A stretch of DNA of 42,380 nucleotides from Roseovarius sp. (GTDB lineage Bacteria > Pseudomonadota > Alphaproteobacteria > Rhodobacterales > Rhodobacteraceae): positions 1 through 42,380 of the forward strand of contig NZ_JAGPVV010000049.1 of assembly GCF_018066915.1 (NCBI RefSeq), in the 5' to 3' direction. Numbering within the stretch: the stretch's first letter is position 1; each line of letters starts with the position of its first letter. Under the pieces are notes generated by a model. That model ran no database searches and was not told where the DNA came from. It worked only from the letters and a program-made list of their open reading frames with translations. The translations under genes and the position numbers were made by a program. Of the stretch, positions 33,805 through 42,380 are shown piece after piece.

Positions 33805-34997
33805 AGGCGATAGAACAGCGCCTTGAGATACCCTGATTCCGCCAGATTGGGGTGCAGCGGATGATCCGGCCCGGCAAATCCGGTGTGGATCAACGGCCCC
33901 GACCGCCCAGCGCGCCCGATCCCGCGCGTGCAGGCCGCGCGAAACTTGCTCAGATCCGCCGCGTGCGAACAGGAACAAAGCCCGAGATATCCCCCCGGTA
34001 CCACCAGCGGCGTCGCCAGCCGCGCCACCCGCTCATAGGCGCGCAGCCCCTTTTCCATCGCCTGCTTGCTCGGCGCAAAGGCGGGCGGATCGCAGATCAC
34101 CACGTCGAATTGCGCGCCCTCGGCGGCCAGCGCCTCCATCACGTCGAACGCATCGCCGCGCCGCGTCTCGAACCGCTCGGCCAGCCCCATGCGCGCCGCG
34201 CCTTGCGCCGCAAGGCTCAACGCCGGTTCCGATCCATCGACCGCCAACGCATGCTTTGCCCCCGCCGCCAAGGCCGCCAGAGAAAACCCGCCGACATGGC
34301 TGAACATATCAAGCACCCGCGCGCCATTCGCCAACCGCGCCGCAAAGGCGTGATTGGGGCGTTGGTCATAGAAAAGCCCGGTCTTTTGCCCACCCAACAG
34401 ATCAGCCATGTAAATGGCCCCGTTCATCGGCACCGGCAGCGGCCCCTCGGGCGCCACACCCGCCAGAACCGCGCTCTGATCGTCGAGCCCTTCCAGACCC
34501 CGCGCCCGGCCGCCAGCGTTCTTGAGCACGGTGCCCACGCCCGTCACCTCTTGGACCGCCGACACCAGATCGCCCAGCATCGCCTCGGCCCAGGCCGCAT
34601 TGGGCTGAATGACCGCAATATCGTCAAACCGGTCGATCACCACACCGGGCAACCCATCGGCTTCGGCATGCACCAGCCGGTAATAGGGCGCGTCATGCAG
34701 CCGCGTCCGCATCTCATGGGCACGGGTCAGACGCGCCAAGAGCCAGGCGCGGTCAATGGCCACGTTCACATCGCGCTCCATCATCCGCGCCATGATCTTC
34801 GAGGCCATGTTGACCGCCACCAACCCCAGAGGCGCGCGGTCGGCATCCTCCAAGAGGGCGATGGTGCCCGCCGCCAGCGCCTTGGTGCGCCGGTCGGTCA
34901 CGATTTCATTATCGAATACCCAAGGCGCACCATGACGGATGGCGCGCGGCTCGACATTCGGGCGGAGGCGGATCACAGGATAAGGGGGCGGTGTCAT
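33801..34997 (-). CDS. rlmI: Class I SAM-dependent rRNA methyltransferase, RlmI-like
   Basis: 398 residues. An N-terminal PUA domain (IRLRPNVEPRAIRHGAPWVF), then an RlmI/RlmK-type middle region (HAEADGLPGVVIDRFDD, GQKTGLFYDQRPNH) and a Rossmann methyltransferase (RVLDMFSHVGGFSLAALAAG, VICDPPAFAPSK near residue 300). RlmI methylates C5 of cytosine 1962 in 23S rRNA in E. coli; the DPPAF motif and the CSCSHA segment fit this. It shares a 4-base stop/start overlap with the PIN gene downstream, so the two are coupled. Confidence 0.93.
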   Translation of the reverse strand: MTPPPYPVIRLRPNVEPRAIRHGAPWVFDNEIVTDRRTKALAAGTIALLEDADRAPLGLVAVNMASKIMARMMERDVNVAIDRAWLLARLTRAHEMRTRLHDAPYYRLVHAEADGLPGVVIDRFDDIAVIQPNAAWAEAMLGDLVSAVQEVTGVGTVLKNAGGRARGLEGLDDQSAVLAGVAPEGPLPVPMNGAIYMADLLGGQKTGLFYDQRPNHAFAARLANGARVLDMFSHVGGFSLAALAAGAKHALAVDGSEPALSLAAQGAARMGLAERFETRRGDAFDVMEALAAEGAQFDVVICDPPAFAPSKQAMEKGLRAYERVARLATPLVVPGGYLGLCSCSHAADLSKFRAACTRGIGRAGRSGPLIHTGFAGPDHPLHPNLAESGYLKALFYRL

Positions 34998-35040
34998 ACC
35001 GCCCCCTTACGCCGATTACAGCCCATGGAAAAGATCAGAT

Positions 35041-35670
35041 TTACTGGCTCACGCTCAGCGCCGCGACCAGATCAGCCGCAGGGCGCGCAGGCAGCCCCAA
35101 TTCGCCCCGGATTACTTGCGCCAGATGGTCGGTAATCCGCACCTTCTGGGTCTGGCCACGCCGCTCTGCGTCAATCGCCGCCTGCCCACCATAGGCCTTG
35201 AAGCTGGCCTTGACCGGTCTTGCCGGACCATAGGGCGCGCCCGTCTCAGGGTTGCGCAGGGTCACGTTGAAATGGATCGAATGCATGCCGCCGATGGTAT
35301 AGCGCGCCTTTTCGCTCAGCGCGTGAAACCGCGTCACTTGGACATCGAGCACCGCAGGCATCCCGCCCGGCACACCGTCTGCCACGCCGCGCGTCAGCCC
35401 GGCCTCGACAATCGCCTTGACCTGCGCATGGCGATCCCCCGGACCATCCTCGCGCCAGACGATATCGCCCATGGGATAATAGCTATTGGCCTCCGAGACC
35501 TTGAGCGATTTGGGCACCGTGACCCGAATCTCCTGCACATCCAGCGGCACTGCAGCGGCGCGCAAGGCAGGCGCCTCAAGCGGCGCGTTTCGGGTTGCCG
35601 TATCGACGCTGCCACAGGCCGACAGGCCCAAACCCAACATCGCCACAGCGATCACTCTCAAATAGCTCAT
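35041..35670 (-). CDS. Rhodobacterial lipoprotein (DUF6778-like)
   Basis: 209 residues. The signal peptide MSYLRVIAVAMLGLGLSAC ends in a lipobox at Cys19. The mature protein has a compact domain (EIRVTVPKSLKVSEANSYYP, GDIVWREDGPGDRHAQV, then FHALSEKARYTIGGMHS), which I associate with DUF6778, from memory and not certain. ATG 35670 has GGAGGAAG just before it and gives the best signal peptide. It is on the same strand as rlmI but in the middle of a region with gaps on both sides. Role unknown. Confidence 0.78.
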   Translation of the reverse strand: MSYLRVIAVAMLGLGLSACGSVDTATRNAPLEAPALRAAAVPLDVQEIRVTVPKSLKVSEANSYYPMGDIVWREDGPGDRHAQVKAIVEAGLTRGVADGVPGGMPAVLDVQVTRFHALSEKARYTIGGMHSIHFNVTLRNPETGAPYGPARPVKASFKAYGGQAAIDAERRGQTQKVRITDHLAQVIRGELGLPARPAADLVAALSVSQ

Positions 35671-35806
35671 GTCTTCCTCCATGGGCTGTGCTTCTTTTCG
35701 CACCCTATGGATGACGCCCGATTAGGGCGCATTTTAGACAATCTCGGAGTATTACGGTGTCATTCACCACCAAGACGGGAATTCCGCCCCGGCAAAACAC
35801 GCGAGA

Positions 35807-36091
35807 TCAGGGCTGCCCCCCGGTATCGCGGGGTCGGGATCGCCATCCCCCCCGCCTGCGCGCCGGGGCGGCAGTTACCATGCCCTCTCGCAAAACCCGC
35901 GTCATCGGATGCTCCGGGTGATCACCGCCGTAGCGCGCGACCATCTCGGCAATCGCCCCCTGCACCTCCTGCCCCACCGGCAGCGACAGCGCCCAGTCGA
36001 GGAACACCGACCGGCACTCCGGCTCGGTAATGCCTTCGATTCGGTAGGATTCGTAGATCAACCCCTTAGGGTCCATGGGATCACGCGTCAT
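35807..36091 (-). CDS. Small conserved hypothetical protein downstream of glnE
   Basis: 94 residues, soluble. The core is YRIEGITEPECRSVFLDWALSL, then EVQGAIAEMVARYGGDHPEHPM, which looks like a small helical domain; the last 25 residues are Arg/Gly-rich and probably disordered. Its ATG lies 3 bases after the glnE stop, so it is almost certainly co-translated with glnE. No motif points to a function; a link with nitrogen control is only positional. Confidence 0.78.
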   Translation of the reverse strand: MTRDPMDPKGLIYESYRIEGITEPECRSVFLDWALSLPVGQEVQGAIAEMVARYGGDHPEHPMTRVLREGMVTAAPARRRGGWRSRPRDTGGQP

Positions 36092-36094
36092 CTC

Positions 36095-38881
36095 TCACCG
36101 TCCCTTGGGCAGGCGCATCAGCGCCGCATCCATCACCTGCGCCGCGCGTTGGCACAGTGTTTCCAGCCGCTCTTGCAACATCACCAGCCCCTCCTGCCCG
36201 GTCTCGCGCAGCAAAAACGCGGCACCACCTTCGCCCATGCGCTCGGGCTCGAGTGGTTTGTCGCTGATCAACCGCGCCACCATCTGCACCCGCCAGCAAA
36301 GCGCATAAGCCTCGGACAGCGCTGCGCCATCCCCGTCACTCAGCCACCCGATTGCGACACCGCCCGCGATCCCCGCGCGCACATCGCGCGCCGCTTGCCC
36401 CGCCATCAGATTGCCCGCCTGCGACACCAGCTCCAATTCCAAGAGCCGCCCCGGTCCCAGCTTGGCATCCCATGGCCCGGCCGGTGCCTTGGCGCTTGCC
36501 ACCCGCGCGCGCATCTCGGCCACCGCCTCGAGCACGTCCTCGGGCGCGCCCTTTTCGACGATCAAGCGCTCGCGGAACGCCTCCACATCGCGCGCCAACG
36601 CCGCCTCGCCGGTGATCACCCGCGCCCGCGTCAGCGCCAGATGCTCCCAGGTCCAGGCCTCCTCCAGCTGATAGCTCTGGAAACTCGGCCAACTTGTCGC
36701 CACCGGCCCCTGATTGCCCGACGGGCGCAGCCGCATATCGACCTCGTAAAGCCGCCCCTCGGCCATCGGGGCTGTCAACGCCGTGATCATCGCCTGCGTG
36801 AGGCGCGCATAATAGGGCCGCGCGGCCAAGGGCCTGCGCCCGTCCGAGCTTTCGGCCTCGCCCGCGTCATAGATCACAATCAGGTCAAGGTCAGACCCGG
36901 CATTGAGCCGCCCAGCGCCCAGCGATCCCATGCCCAGCACCACAGCGCCGCGTCCCGGCGGCGCGCCATGCTTTTCGGTAAATTGCGCCAGAACCATCGG
37001 CCAGACGCCCGCAATCGCCGCCCCCGCCAGATCGGCATATTGCGCCGCCGCCCGGTCGGCCCCCGTCAGCCCGCGCAGATGATGCACCCCGATGCGGAAA
37101 TGCCACTCCTTGCGCCATCGCCGCGCGGCATCCAGCGCGCGCTCGTAGTCAGACTCCGCCGCCATCCGCGCCACGAGGTCCGCCTCGAGCGCCGCCTGCC
37201 CCGGCCAGTCGGCAAAGAAATCGCCCGCGATCACCGCGTCAAACACCCCCGCATTGCGCGACAGATGCGCCGCCAGCGCAGGGGCCGTGCCGACAATATC
37301 AACCAAGAGGTCGATCAACTGCGGATTGGCCTCAAAGAGCGAGAATACCTGCACCCCGGCCGGCAATCCCGCCAGAAACCCGTCAAAGGCCACAAGCGCC
37401 TCATTGGGATGCGCGGTGCGCGCCAGCCGCCCCAGAATATCCGGCTTCAGCCGCTTGAAAATCTGCACCGCCCGGTCAGACCGCAGCGCCGGATAACTCG
37501 GCCAGCGGGCAATCACATCACCATTCAGCGCCTCGGCCGCCTCGGGCGTCGCAGGTGCCTCTTCGGGGCGGAAAAACCCTTCGATCAGATCATGCACCTC
37601 GGTCAGCCGCGCCTTGATCTCGGCCCGCAACTCGCCCGTGTCGCGGCCCATAAAGGCCGCCAGCCGATCAAACTCCTCTGCCGAATTGGGCAGTAAATGC
37701 GTCTGCGCATCGCGCAGCATCTGCACCCGGTGTTCGACCTCGCGGTGAAAGCGGTAATGCCCGGTCAGCGTCTCGGCCGCCGACGGCGGCACCCAGCCCT
37801 TATCCGCCAGCCGCGCCAGCCCCGCGACCGTGCCGCGCACCCGCAGATCGGCATCGCGCCCGCCCGCAATCAACTGCCGGGTCTGGGTGAAAAATTCGAT
37901 CTCGCGAATCCCCCCCCGCCCCAGCTTCATGTTATGCCCTTCAAGGCAGAGCGCACCGCCCAGCCCCTTATGCTCGCGTATCGCCAGCCGCATGTTATGG
38001 GCATCCTCGATGGCCGCAAAATCCAGATGCTTGCGCCAGACAAAGGGCTTGAGCGTGCGCAAGAACCGCTCTCCCGCCGCGATATCCCCCGCACAGGGCC
38101 GCGCCTTGATATAGGCCGCCCGCTCCCATGTGCGCCCGAGACTCTCATAATAGGTCTCTGCCGCCGCCATCGCCATGCAAACGGGCGTGACCCCCGAATC
38201 CGGGCGCAACCGCAGATCGGTGCGAAACACATAGCCCTCGGCGGTGCGGTCGTTCAGCATCGCCGACATCTTGCGCGTGGCGCGCACATAGGCGGCGCGC
38301 GCCTCGTGGAAATCCTCCCGCGCCAGCCGCGTTTCGTCAAAAAGGCAGATAAGGTCGATATCAGAGCTGTAATTCAGCTCATGCGCGCCCATCTTGCCCA
38401 TCGCCAGCACCACCATCCCGGCACCCGTGGCAATATCCGCCTCGCTCATCCCCGGCAGCTTGCCGCGCTTGATCTCTGCCGCCAGCGCCGCTTTCAGCGC
38501 CAGATCGCAGGCCAGATCGGCAAACTCCGTCAGATGCCCCGTGACCTCTTCCAGCGGCCAGACGCCGCCCAGATCGGCCAGCCCGGTGATCAACGCCACC
38601 CGCCGCTTGCCCTCGCGCAGCGCAGACCCCAGCCGATCTGCCGGGGTTTCCCTCAACGCCGCAAAGAGCACCGCCAAGGCCCCCTCGGGATCGTCCAACG
38701 CGCCCGGCAGCCACCCCGCCTCTTGCAGGATCAGCGATTTCAGAAACGGGCTGCACCCCGCCGCCCCCGCCACCAGATCGGACAGCTTGGGGTCAAGCCC
38801 GGCCACCGCGGCACGCGCCTCCTCTCCCTCAGCAGGATCAAAGGCTCGTGGCAGGCGGGTCAGGCGATTGTGAAAACTCAT
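36095..38881 (-). CDS. glnE: Glutamine synthetase adenylyltransferase / adenylyl-removing enzyme
   Basis: GlnE switches glutamine synthetase off and on by adding or removing AMP, under PII control. The 928 residues (E. coli enzyme about 946) hold two nucleotidyltransferase domains. The N-terminal deadenylylating site has GAHELNYSSDIDLICLFD near 163-181, and the C-terminal adenylylating site has GSLGAGRLNAGSDLDLIVIYD-type sequence near 655-672. Each carries the metal-binding Asp-x-Asp. The frame is open for another 640 bases upstream, but ATG 38881 begins the conserved MSFHNRLTRLP and the earlier part overlaps the divergent YbaK gene. No nearby glnA or glnB. Confidence 0.96.
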   Translation of the reverse strand: MSFHNRLTRLPRAFDPAEGEEARAAVAGLDPKLSDLVAGAAGCSPFLKSLILQEAGWLPGALDDPEGALAVLFAALRETPADRLGSALREGKRRVALITGLADLGGVWPLEEVTGHLTEFADLACDLALKAALAAEIKRGKLPGMSEADIATGAGMVVLAMGKMGAHELNYSSDIDLICLFDETRLAREDFHEARAAYVRATRKMSAMLNDRTAEGYVFRTDLRLRPDSGVTPVCMAMAAAETYYESLGRTWERAAYIKARPCAGDIAAGERFLRTLKPFVWRKHLDFAAIEDAHNMRLAIREHKGLGGALCLEGHNMKLGRGGIREIEFFTQTRQLIAGGRDADLRVRGTVAGLARLADKGWVPPSAAETLTGHYRFHREVEHRVQMLRDAQTHLLPNSAEEFDRLAAFMGRDTGELRAEIKARLTEVHDLIEGFFRPEEAPATPEAAEALNGDVIARWPSYPALRSDRAVQIFKRLKPDILGRLARTAHPNEALVAFDGFLAGLPAGVQVFSLFEANPQLIDLLVDIVGTAPALAAHLSRNAGVFDAVIAGDFFADWPGQAALEADLVARMAAESDYERALDAARRWRKEWHFRIGVHHLRGLTGADRAAAQYADLAGAAIAGVWPMVLAQFTEKHGAPPGRGAVVLGMGSLGAGRLNAGSDLDLIVIYDAGEAESSDGRRPLAARPYYARLTQAMITALTAPMAEGRLYEVDMRLRPSGNQGPVATSWPSFQSYQLEEAWTWEHLALTRARVITGEAALARDVEAFRERLIVEKGAPEDVLEAVAEMRARVASAKAPAGPWDAKLGPGRLLELELVSQAGNLMAGQAARDVRAGIAGGVAIGWLSDGDGAALSEAYALCWRVQMVARLISDKPLEPERMGEGGAAFLLRETGQEGLVMLQERLETLCQRAAQVMDAALMRLPKGR

Positions 38882-38960
38882 GGTCCGAGTGATACAAGCC
38901 GCGCAAGGCTGGTCAATGCCCCACGCGCCTGAAATACTGTGAAAAAACCCGGAGAAGATC

Positions 38961-39428
38961 ATGAGCAAGAGCCTCAGACGTGTGACCATGGCCCTGCACG
39001 CAGCAGGGCTCGACATCACCCCCGTTGAAATCGGCGACGCCACAACGGCGCAAATGGCGGCTGATCTCGTGGGCTGCGACATCGCGCAAATCGCCAAATC
39101 CATCATGTTTCGCGGCGAGACGCGCGGCGCGGCGCTGCTCTTTGTCACCTCCGGCGCAAACCGTGTCGACGATAGCCGCGCTTCGACGCTGGCAGGCGAA
39201 CCCTTGGGCAAGGCCGATGCCGCCCTGATCCGCGCGCAAACCGGCTTTGCCATCGGTGGTGTGGCCCCTCTGGGCCATCTCACCCCGCCGCGCGCCTTCT
39301 TTGATCCGCATCTACTGACCTTTCCCACGGTCTGGGCCGCCGCTGGCACGCCCCGGCACCTCTTCGGCATTGATCCCGCGCGCCTCTTGCAGATTTCCGG
39401 GGCCACCCTCGCGGAATTCACCGCCTGA
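38961..39428 (+). CDS. YbaK/EbsC (aminoacyl-tRNA deacylase) family protein
   Basis: A 155-residue protein of the YbaK/ProX-type editing domain family, which removes wrong amino acids from tRNA. Conserved parts are DIAQIAKSIMFRGETRGAAL, then RASTLAGEPLGKADAALIRA, and FAIGGVAPLGH with the conserved Gly-Gly-x-x-Pro. The Lys in IAKSIMF is the catalytic lysine of the family. Substrate (Cys-, Ala- or Ser-tRNA) cannot be told. The gene is divergent from glnE with a short shared upstream region. Confidence 0.9.
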   Translation: MSKSLRRVTMALHAAGLDITPVEIGDATTAQMAADLVGCDIAQIAKSIMFRGETRGAALLFVTSGANRVDDSRASTLAGEPLGKADAALIRAQTGFAIGGVAPLGHLTPPRAFFDPHLLTFPTVWAAAGTPRHLFGIDPARLLQISGATLAEFTA

Positions 39429-39485
39429 ACCCTTGCAATGCCCGCCCGCACCCCCAACCTTGAGGGCGCAACAAGGACAATGATC

Positions 39486-39935
39486 ATGACCGATACAAGC
39501 TGGCACCTGCCCAATCCCGACACCCAGCCAGAGTTTTACACCGATGTGCCGCTCAAGCGGCTGTTGGCCTTTGTCGTCGATACGGTCGTGATCATCGGCC
39601 TCAGCCTTGCCATCGTGCCCTTTACCGCCTTCACCGGCATTTTCTTCTTTCCCATCCTGATGACCGTGGTGGGCTTTGCCTACCGCGTCGTGACCCTCGC
39701 GCGCGGCTCGGCCACATGGGGCATGCGCCTCACCGCCATCGAATTCCGCGACGCGCAGGGCGCACGCTTTGACCTCTCTCAGGCGTTCTTGCACACGCTG
39801 GGCTTTACCATCTCGCTGACCATCCCGATCCTTCAGGTCCTCTCGATCGTGCTCATGCTCACCGGCGAGCGCGCGCAGGGCCTCACCGACCGGGTGATGG
39901 GATGCGTCGCGATCAACCGGCGCGCGGCCATGTAA
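39486..39935 (+). CDS. RDD family membrane protein
   Basis: 149 residues with an RDD domain: PLKRLLAFVVDTVVIIGLSL, then FPILMTVVGFAYRVVTLA, RGSATWGMRLTAIEF, and a final membrane segment followed by LTDRVMGCVAIN. It has about three membrane segments. RDD proteins are small inner-membrane proteins, some of them ion antiporters, mostly uncharacterised. ATG 39486 is preferred because AAGGA is 8 bases before it; the ATG at 39480 would be only 2 bases away. A terminator follows. Confidence 0.9.
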   Translation: MTDTSWHLPNPDTQPEFYTDVPLKRLLAFVVDTVVIIGLSLAIVPFTAFTGIFFFPILMTVVGFAYRVVTLARGSATWGMRLTAIEFRDAQGARFDLSQAFLHTLGFTISLTIPILQVLSIVLMLTGERAQGLTDRVMGCVAINRRAAM

Positions 39936-39936
39936 C

Positions 39937-39975
39937 GCCCCCGTGACAAGCCTCTTGGCGGGGCGCTTTTTCGTT
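39937..39975 (+). terminator. Probable rho-independent terminator after the RDD gene
   Basis: CGCCCC, then a loop with an inner CAAG/CTTG stem, and GGGGCG followed by CTTTTTCG. The stem has a small bulge, so it is weaker than the other terminators in the window. Confidence 0.6.
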
Positions 39976-40009
39976 GTTATCGTCCGCCGAGGAGAGAGAT
40001 CGGATCACC

Positions 40010-40840
40010 ATGCGGCATACCCTTCCCATAGCACCCCAGTTCTACGTGACGGCGCCGCAGCCCTGCCCCTATCTGCCGGGCCGGATGGAGCGCAAGCTTT
40101 TTACGGCCCTTCAGGGCGAAGGTGCGCAACGCCTCAATGACGGGTTGTCGAAACAGGGCTTCCGCCGCTCGCAAAACGTGCTTTACCGCCCCTCCTGCGC
40201 CGATTGCGCCGCCTGTCTTTCGGCCCGCATCAACGTGGCCGACTTTACCCCCTCCAAGGGCCAGCGCCGCACGATCCGCCGCAACGTGGGCCTCAAGCGC
40301 CGCGCCACCTCGCCTTGGGCCACCGAGGAACAATACAGCCTCTTCCGCCGCTATCTCGAAAGCCGCCACGCCACCGGCGGCATGGCCGATATGGACACAT
40401 TCGAGTTCGCCGCCATGGTCGAGGAAACGCCCATCCGCACCCGCGTCGTGGAATATACCGACGCCGATACCGGCACGCTGATCGCCGTCTGCCTCACCGA
40501 TATTCTCGATGACGGGGTCAGCATGGTCTATTCCTTCTACGACCCCGAATGCACCAGCGCATCGCTCGGCACCTATGTGATCCTCGATCACATCGCCATC
40601 GCGCGCGAGAATGGTCTGCCGTATGTCTATCTGGGCTATTGGGTGCCCGGCAGCCCCAAGATGGGCTACAAGGCCGGCTTTTCCGGGCTCGAAGTCTATG
40701 TCGGCAACTGCTGGCAGAAAATGCGCGACCCCGAAGACTTCCGCTCTCAGGCGCATCCGCTGGTCAACGATCCGATTTCCGAACAGGTGGCCAATATCTC
40801 GCTGCCCGACGGCCGCCCGCTCCGCGCCCGCTCGCTCTAA
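40010..40840 (+). CDS. bpt: Aspartate/glutamate leucyltransferase (arginyltransferase family)
   Basis: Bpt adds leucine from Leu-tRNA to proteins that begin with Asp or Glu, marking them for ClpS/ClpAP degradation (N-end rule). The 276 residues show the family N terminus [17 protein letters not shown] and the Cys pair and helix of [15 protein letters not shown]. They also show [38 protein letters not shown] and [15 protein letters not shown]. These features fit the bacterial Ate1/Bpt class. ATG 40010 has GGAGAG about 13 bases before it; the next upstream in-frame start at 39974 would overlap the terminator. Confidence 0.94.
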   Translation: MRHTLPIAPQFYVTAPQPCPYLPGRMERKLFTALQGEGAQRLNDGLSKQGFRRSQNVLYRPSCADCAACLSARINVADFTPSKGQRRTIRRNVGLKRRATSPWATEEQYSLFRRYLESRHATGGMADMDTFEFAAMVEETPIRTRVVEYTDADTGTLIAVCLTDILDDGVSMVYSFYDPECTSASLGTYVILDHIAIARENGLPYVYLGYWVPGSPKMGYKAGFSGLEVYVGNCWQKMRDPEDFRSQAHPLVNDPISEQVANISLPDGRPLRARSL

Positions 40841-41014
40841 GGTCTGGCTGACTGACGTTCGCCGCTTGCAATCAGCCGCGCGGTCGCTGGGCCGGGGACG
40901 AGCGAGGCAACAGCCGTAGCTGCCACTTTATGCCAGCCAAGTCCGCGTGTCCTCACAGATAGGTGCTCCCTTGCAGCACACTTCGCGCAGTGAGTATTCC
41001 CCTAGCACCCCGCG
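40841..41014. other. 174-base intergenic region without recognised gene
   Basis: Between the convergent bpt and DsbD-like genes. Two weak inverted repeats are visible: GGCTGA (40846-40851) with TCAGCC (40872-40877), and the hairpin GTGCT/AGCAC (40963-40979). Neither is followed by a T-run. No coding frame or RNA gene was recognised. Confidence 0.5.
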
Positions 41015-41827
41015 TTAACCCGCCGGACAGCCCCGGATATCCACCGCATCGCCCGTGCTCAGGATCGTAAGGCGGAGCCCGCTGCGGTCGAGCATGAAGC
41101 CGCGCCCCTCGCCGTGGAAAATCTCGGCTTCAGCGCGCAGCCGGTTGCCCTGCCGCACACTCTCGGCCTGCGTGACCCAGAGCGCCGGATTGCCGGTCTC
41201 GACCACAACCATCTCTTTTGATCCCATCGCCGCCACATCGACCTCGGCCACCAGATGCACGCCGCCGCCCGCAATGGGCGACACCTTGCACACCACCCGC
41301 CCCACACCGGCCTCGGCCTGAGTATAGGGCCGCGCCGCCAATGCGGCGGCAATCTGCGGATCAGGCCTGTGCTCGGACACCTCCAGCGCCTGCGACACAG
41401 TCACCGACACCGGCACGCAAATATCGCTGCACACCCCGATTTCCATATCCACGCTCAGCGTGATCGGTTGGCCTGCGCGCTCGGGCGTCAGGCGCACGGG
41501 CAACACCAGAACATGCTCATAGCCGATGGTGCGCATGCCATTGGTCACAGTCTGCTTGGGGGTCGGCCATTCGATCTCGGCCCGCGCCAGATTGCGCGAT
41601 CCGCGCCAATCGAACTGCGGCGGAATCCCCGCCTCGCCTGGCGCGCGCCAATAGGTTTTCCACCCGTCCGCCAACTCGAATTTCAGCGCCGCCACATGGC
41701 TGCCATCGGCCATCTGCCAGCCCGGCAGGATGCTGACCGACACCATATCCTCCTGCGCTCTTGCCCCCGAAACGGGCAAGAGAACCGAGAGAACCGCCAG
41801 AAAAAGGATGCGCCAGACCTGTATCAT
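41015..41827 (-). CDS. Exported protein with DsbD-alpha-like thiol:disulfide domain
   Basis: 270 residues. A signal peptide (residues 1-24, ending GARA) exports it to the periplasm. The rest resembles the N-terminal domain of DsbD/Scs[21 protein letters not shown], then [20 protein letters not shown], and the pair Cys133-Ser-Asp-Ile-Cys137 in [12 protein letters not shown]. There are no membrane segments of a DsbD beta domain, so electrons would have to come from another protein. Two further Cys (in VGRVVCKV and the C-terminal RGCPAG) may form a structural bond. The start is ATG 41827; 41845 would also be possible. Confidence 0.82.
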   Translation of the reverse strand: MIQVWRILFLAVLSVLLPVSGARAQEDMVSVSILPGWQMADGSHVAALKFELADGWKTYWRAPGEAGIPPQFDWRGSRNLARAEIEWPTPKQTVTNGMRTIGYEHVLVLPVRLTPERAGQPITLSVDMEIGVCSDICVPVSVTVSQALEVSEHRPDPQIAAALAARPYTQAEAGVGRVVCKVSPIAGGGVHLVAEVDVAAMGSKEMVVVETGNPALWVTQAESVRQGNRLRAEAEIFHGEGRGFMLDRSGLRLTILSTGDAVDIRGCPAG

Positions 41828-41962
41828 GCCGCTGACATGGGGCATTGCGCACCGATTGCCAACTCACAATCCGGCGAGAATTCTTGCGAATGGGTGAAGA
41901 GATGGCTTGCACCCCCGGCCCGCTCCCCCCATTTTCAAGTCAGAACAGCACAGGGACCGCCC

Positions 41963-42380
41963 GTGACCGAAATCAGCCAAGATATGGATCTGACTGGCAA
42001 ATTGCTCATCGCCATGCCCGGCATGGGGGATCCGCGCTTTGCCCATTCGGTCGTGCTTCTGTGTGCCCATTCGCCCGATGGCGCGATGGGGCTGATCATC
42101 AACAAACCGACCAGCGATCTTCGGCTGCGTGACCTGCTTGAACAACTTTCGATTGCACCAACCGGCCAGACCCGCAATCTACCAGTGCATTTCGGCGGTC
42201 CGGTCGAGCATGGGCGCGGATTCGTGCTGCATGACCGGGGCTATCAATCGACCCTCACCTCGCTTGACGTCAACGCCGATTTCGCCATGACCGCCACCCT
42301 CGACATCCTCGAGGATCTGGCCCGTGGCACCGGCCCTGAACGCGCCCTGCTGGCGCTCGGCTATGCCGGATGGGGGCCGG
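41963..42380 (+). CDS. YqgE/AlgH family protein, cut by the window end
   Basis: The first 139 residues are visible. They contain the family features [20 protein letters not shown], then [29 protein letters not shown] and the start of the C-terminal part ([26 protein letters not shown]). Function of YqgE/AlgH is not well known; AlgH was linked to alginate regulation in Pseudomonas. The GTG at 41963 was chosen (CAGGGA is 7-8 bases before it); the ATG at 41984 is an alternative. The gene is divergent from the DsbD-like gene. Confidence 0.92.
   Translation, partial: MTEISQDMDLTGKLLIAMPGMGDPRFAHSVVLLCAHSPDGAMGLIINKPTSDLRLRDLLEQLSIAPTGQTRNLPVHFGGPVEHGRGFVLHDRGYQSTLTSLDVNADFAMTATLDILEDLARGTGPERALLALGYAGWGP

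Noticed and set aside
36095-39523. Longer glnE version starting 214 codons upstream
   Set aside because: The added part overlaps the divergent YbaK gene and does not resemble GlnE; the family N terminus begins at 38881.
40841-41014. tRNA or other RNA gene in the bpt/DsbD-like gap
   Set aside because: No cloverleaf or T-loop sequence could be found; only two weak inverted repeats.

Overview
The window is a gene-dense, GC-rich stretch of chromosome from an alphaproteobacterium, most probably a marine Rhodobacteraceae (Roseobacter group) species. The pointers are the cysG-DUF2849-cysI-cysH-DUF934 sulfite reduction operon, a DksA without the zinc cysteines, a RimB-RimK fusion, the aspartate/glutamate leucyltransferase Bpt, DUF2927 and DUF6778-like lipoproteins, and an infC that starts on ATA. 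No tRNA, rRNA, CRISPR array, insertion sequence or prophage was seen, and no gene-free stretch exceeds 300 bases. Both ends cut genes: an alpha/beta-hydrolase-like gene on the left and yqgE/algH on the right.

Layout. 1-5.5 kb: a partial hydrolase-like gene and a large secreted-type protein joining a 5'-nucleotidase, a choice-of-anchor I/phytase-like region and 19 RTX calcium-binding repeats. 5.5-12 kb, minus strand: lon, a PAS-only sensory protein, an old yellow enzyme and tgt. 12-16.4 kb, plus strand: a QmcA-like SPFH protein with a short NfeD partner, RimB-RimK, the Fe-S assembly proteins SufT and SufA/IscA-like, and tpiA. 16.4-22.6 kb: an Lrp/AsnC regulator divergent from the assimilatory sulfite/APS reduction operon, followed by ferredoxin-NADP+ reductase. 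22.6-27.1 kb: an Ala-rich membrane-anchored protein, infC, a DUF4177 protein, a J-domain protein, an FAD monooxygenase and dksA. 27.2-31.1 kb: a MoxR AAA+ ATPase, a DUF2927 lipoprotein, a 55-residue membrane protein and a CoxE-like VWA protein. 31.1-33.2 kb, minus strand: two small Tat-leader Gly-rich proteins followed by an HPr-kinase-like/PqqD fusion. 33.2-38.9 kb, minus strand: a PIN protein overlapping rlmI, a lipoprotein, a small conserved protein and glnE. 38.9-42.4 kb: YbaK, RDD, Bpt, a DsbD-alpha-like periplasmic protein and YqgE.

How genes work together. The sulfur operon makes siroheme (CysG), reduces APS/PAPS (CysH) and sulfite (CysI). No cysJ flavoprotein is present, and the nearby ferredoxin-NADP+ reductase is a plausible electron source. 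MoxR and VWA proteins usually act as an ATPase/adaptor pair, here with an outer lipoprotein between them.

The most unusual locus is 31086-33153. A single protein carries a P-loop HPr-kinase-like domain and a C-terminal PqqD-type (peptide-leader-binding) domain. Directly upstream in the same orientation lie two small proteins with nearly identical Tat-type leaders, very different Gly/Ser-rich mature parts, and one shared GSGPSGRG motif. This looks like a compact substrate-plus-modifying-enzyme cassette, possibly a protein or peptide phosphorylation system. That function is inference; the architecture is read directly from the sequence.
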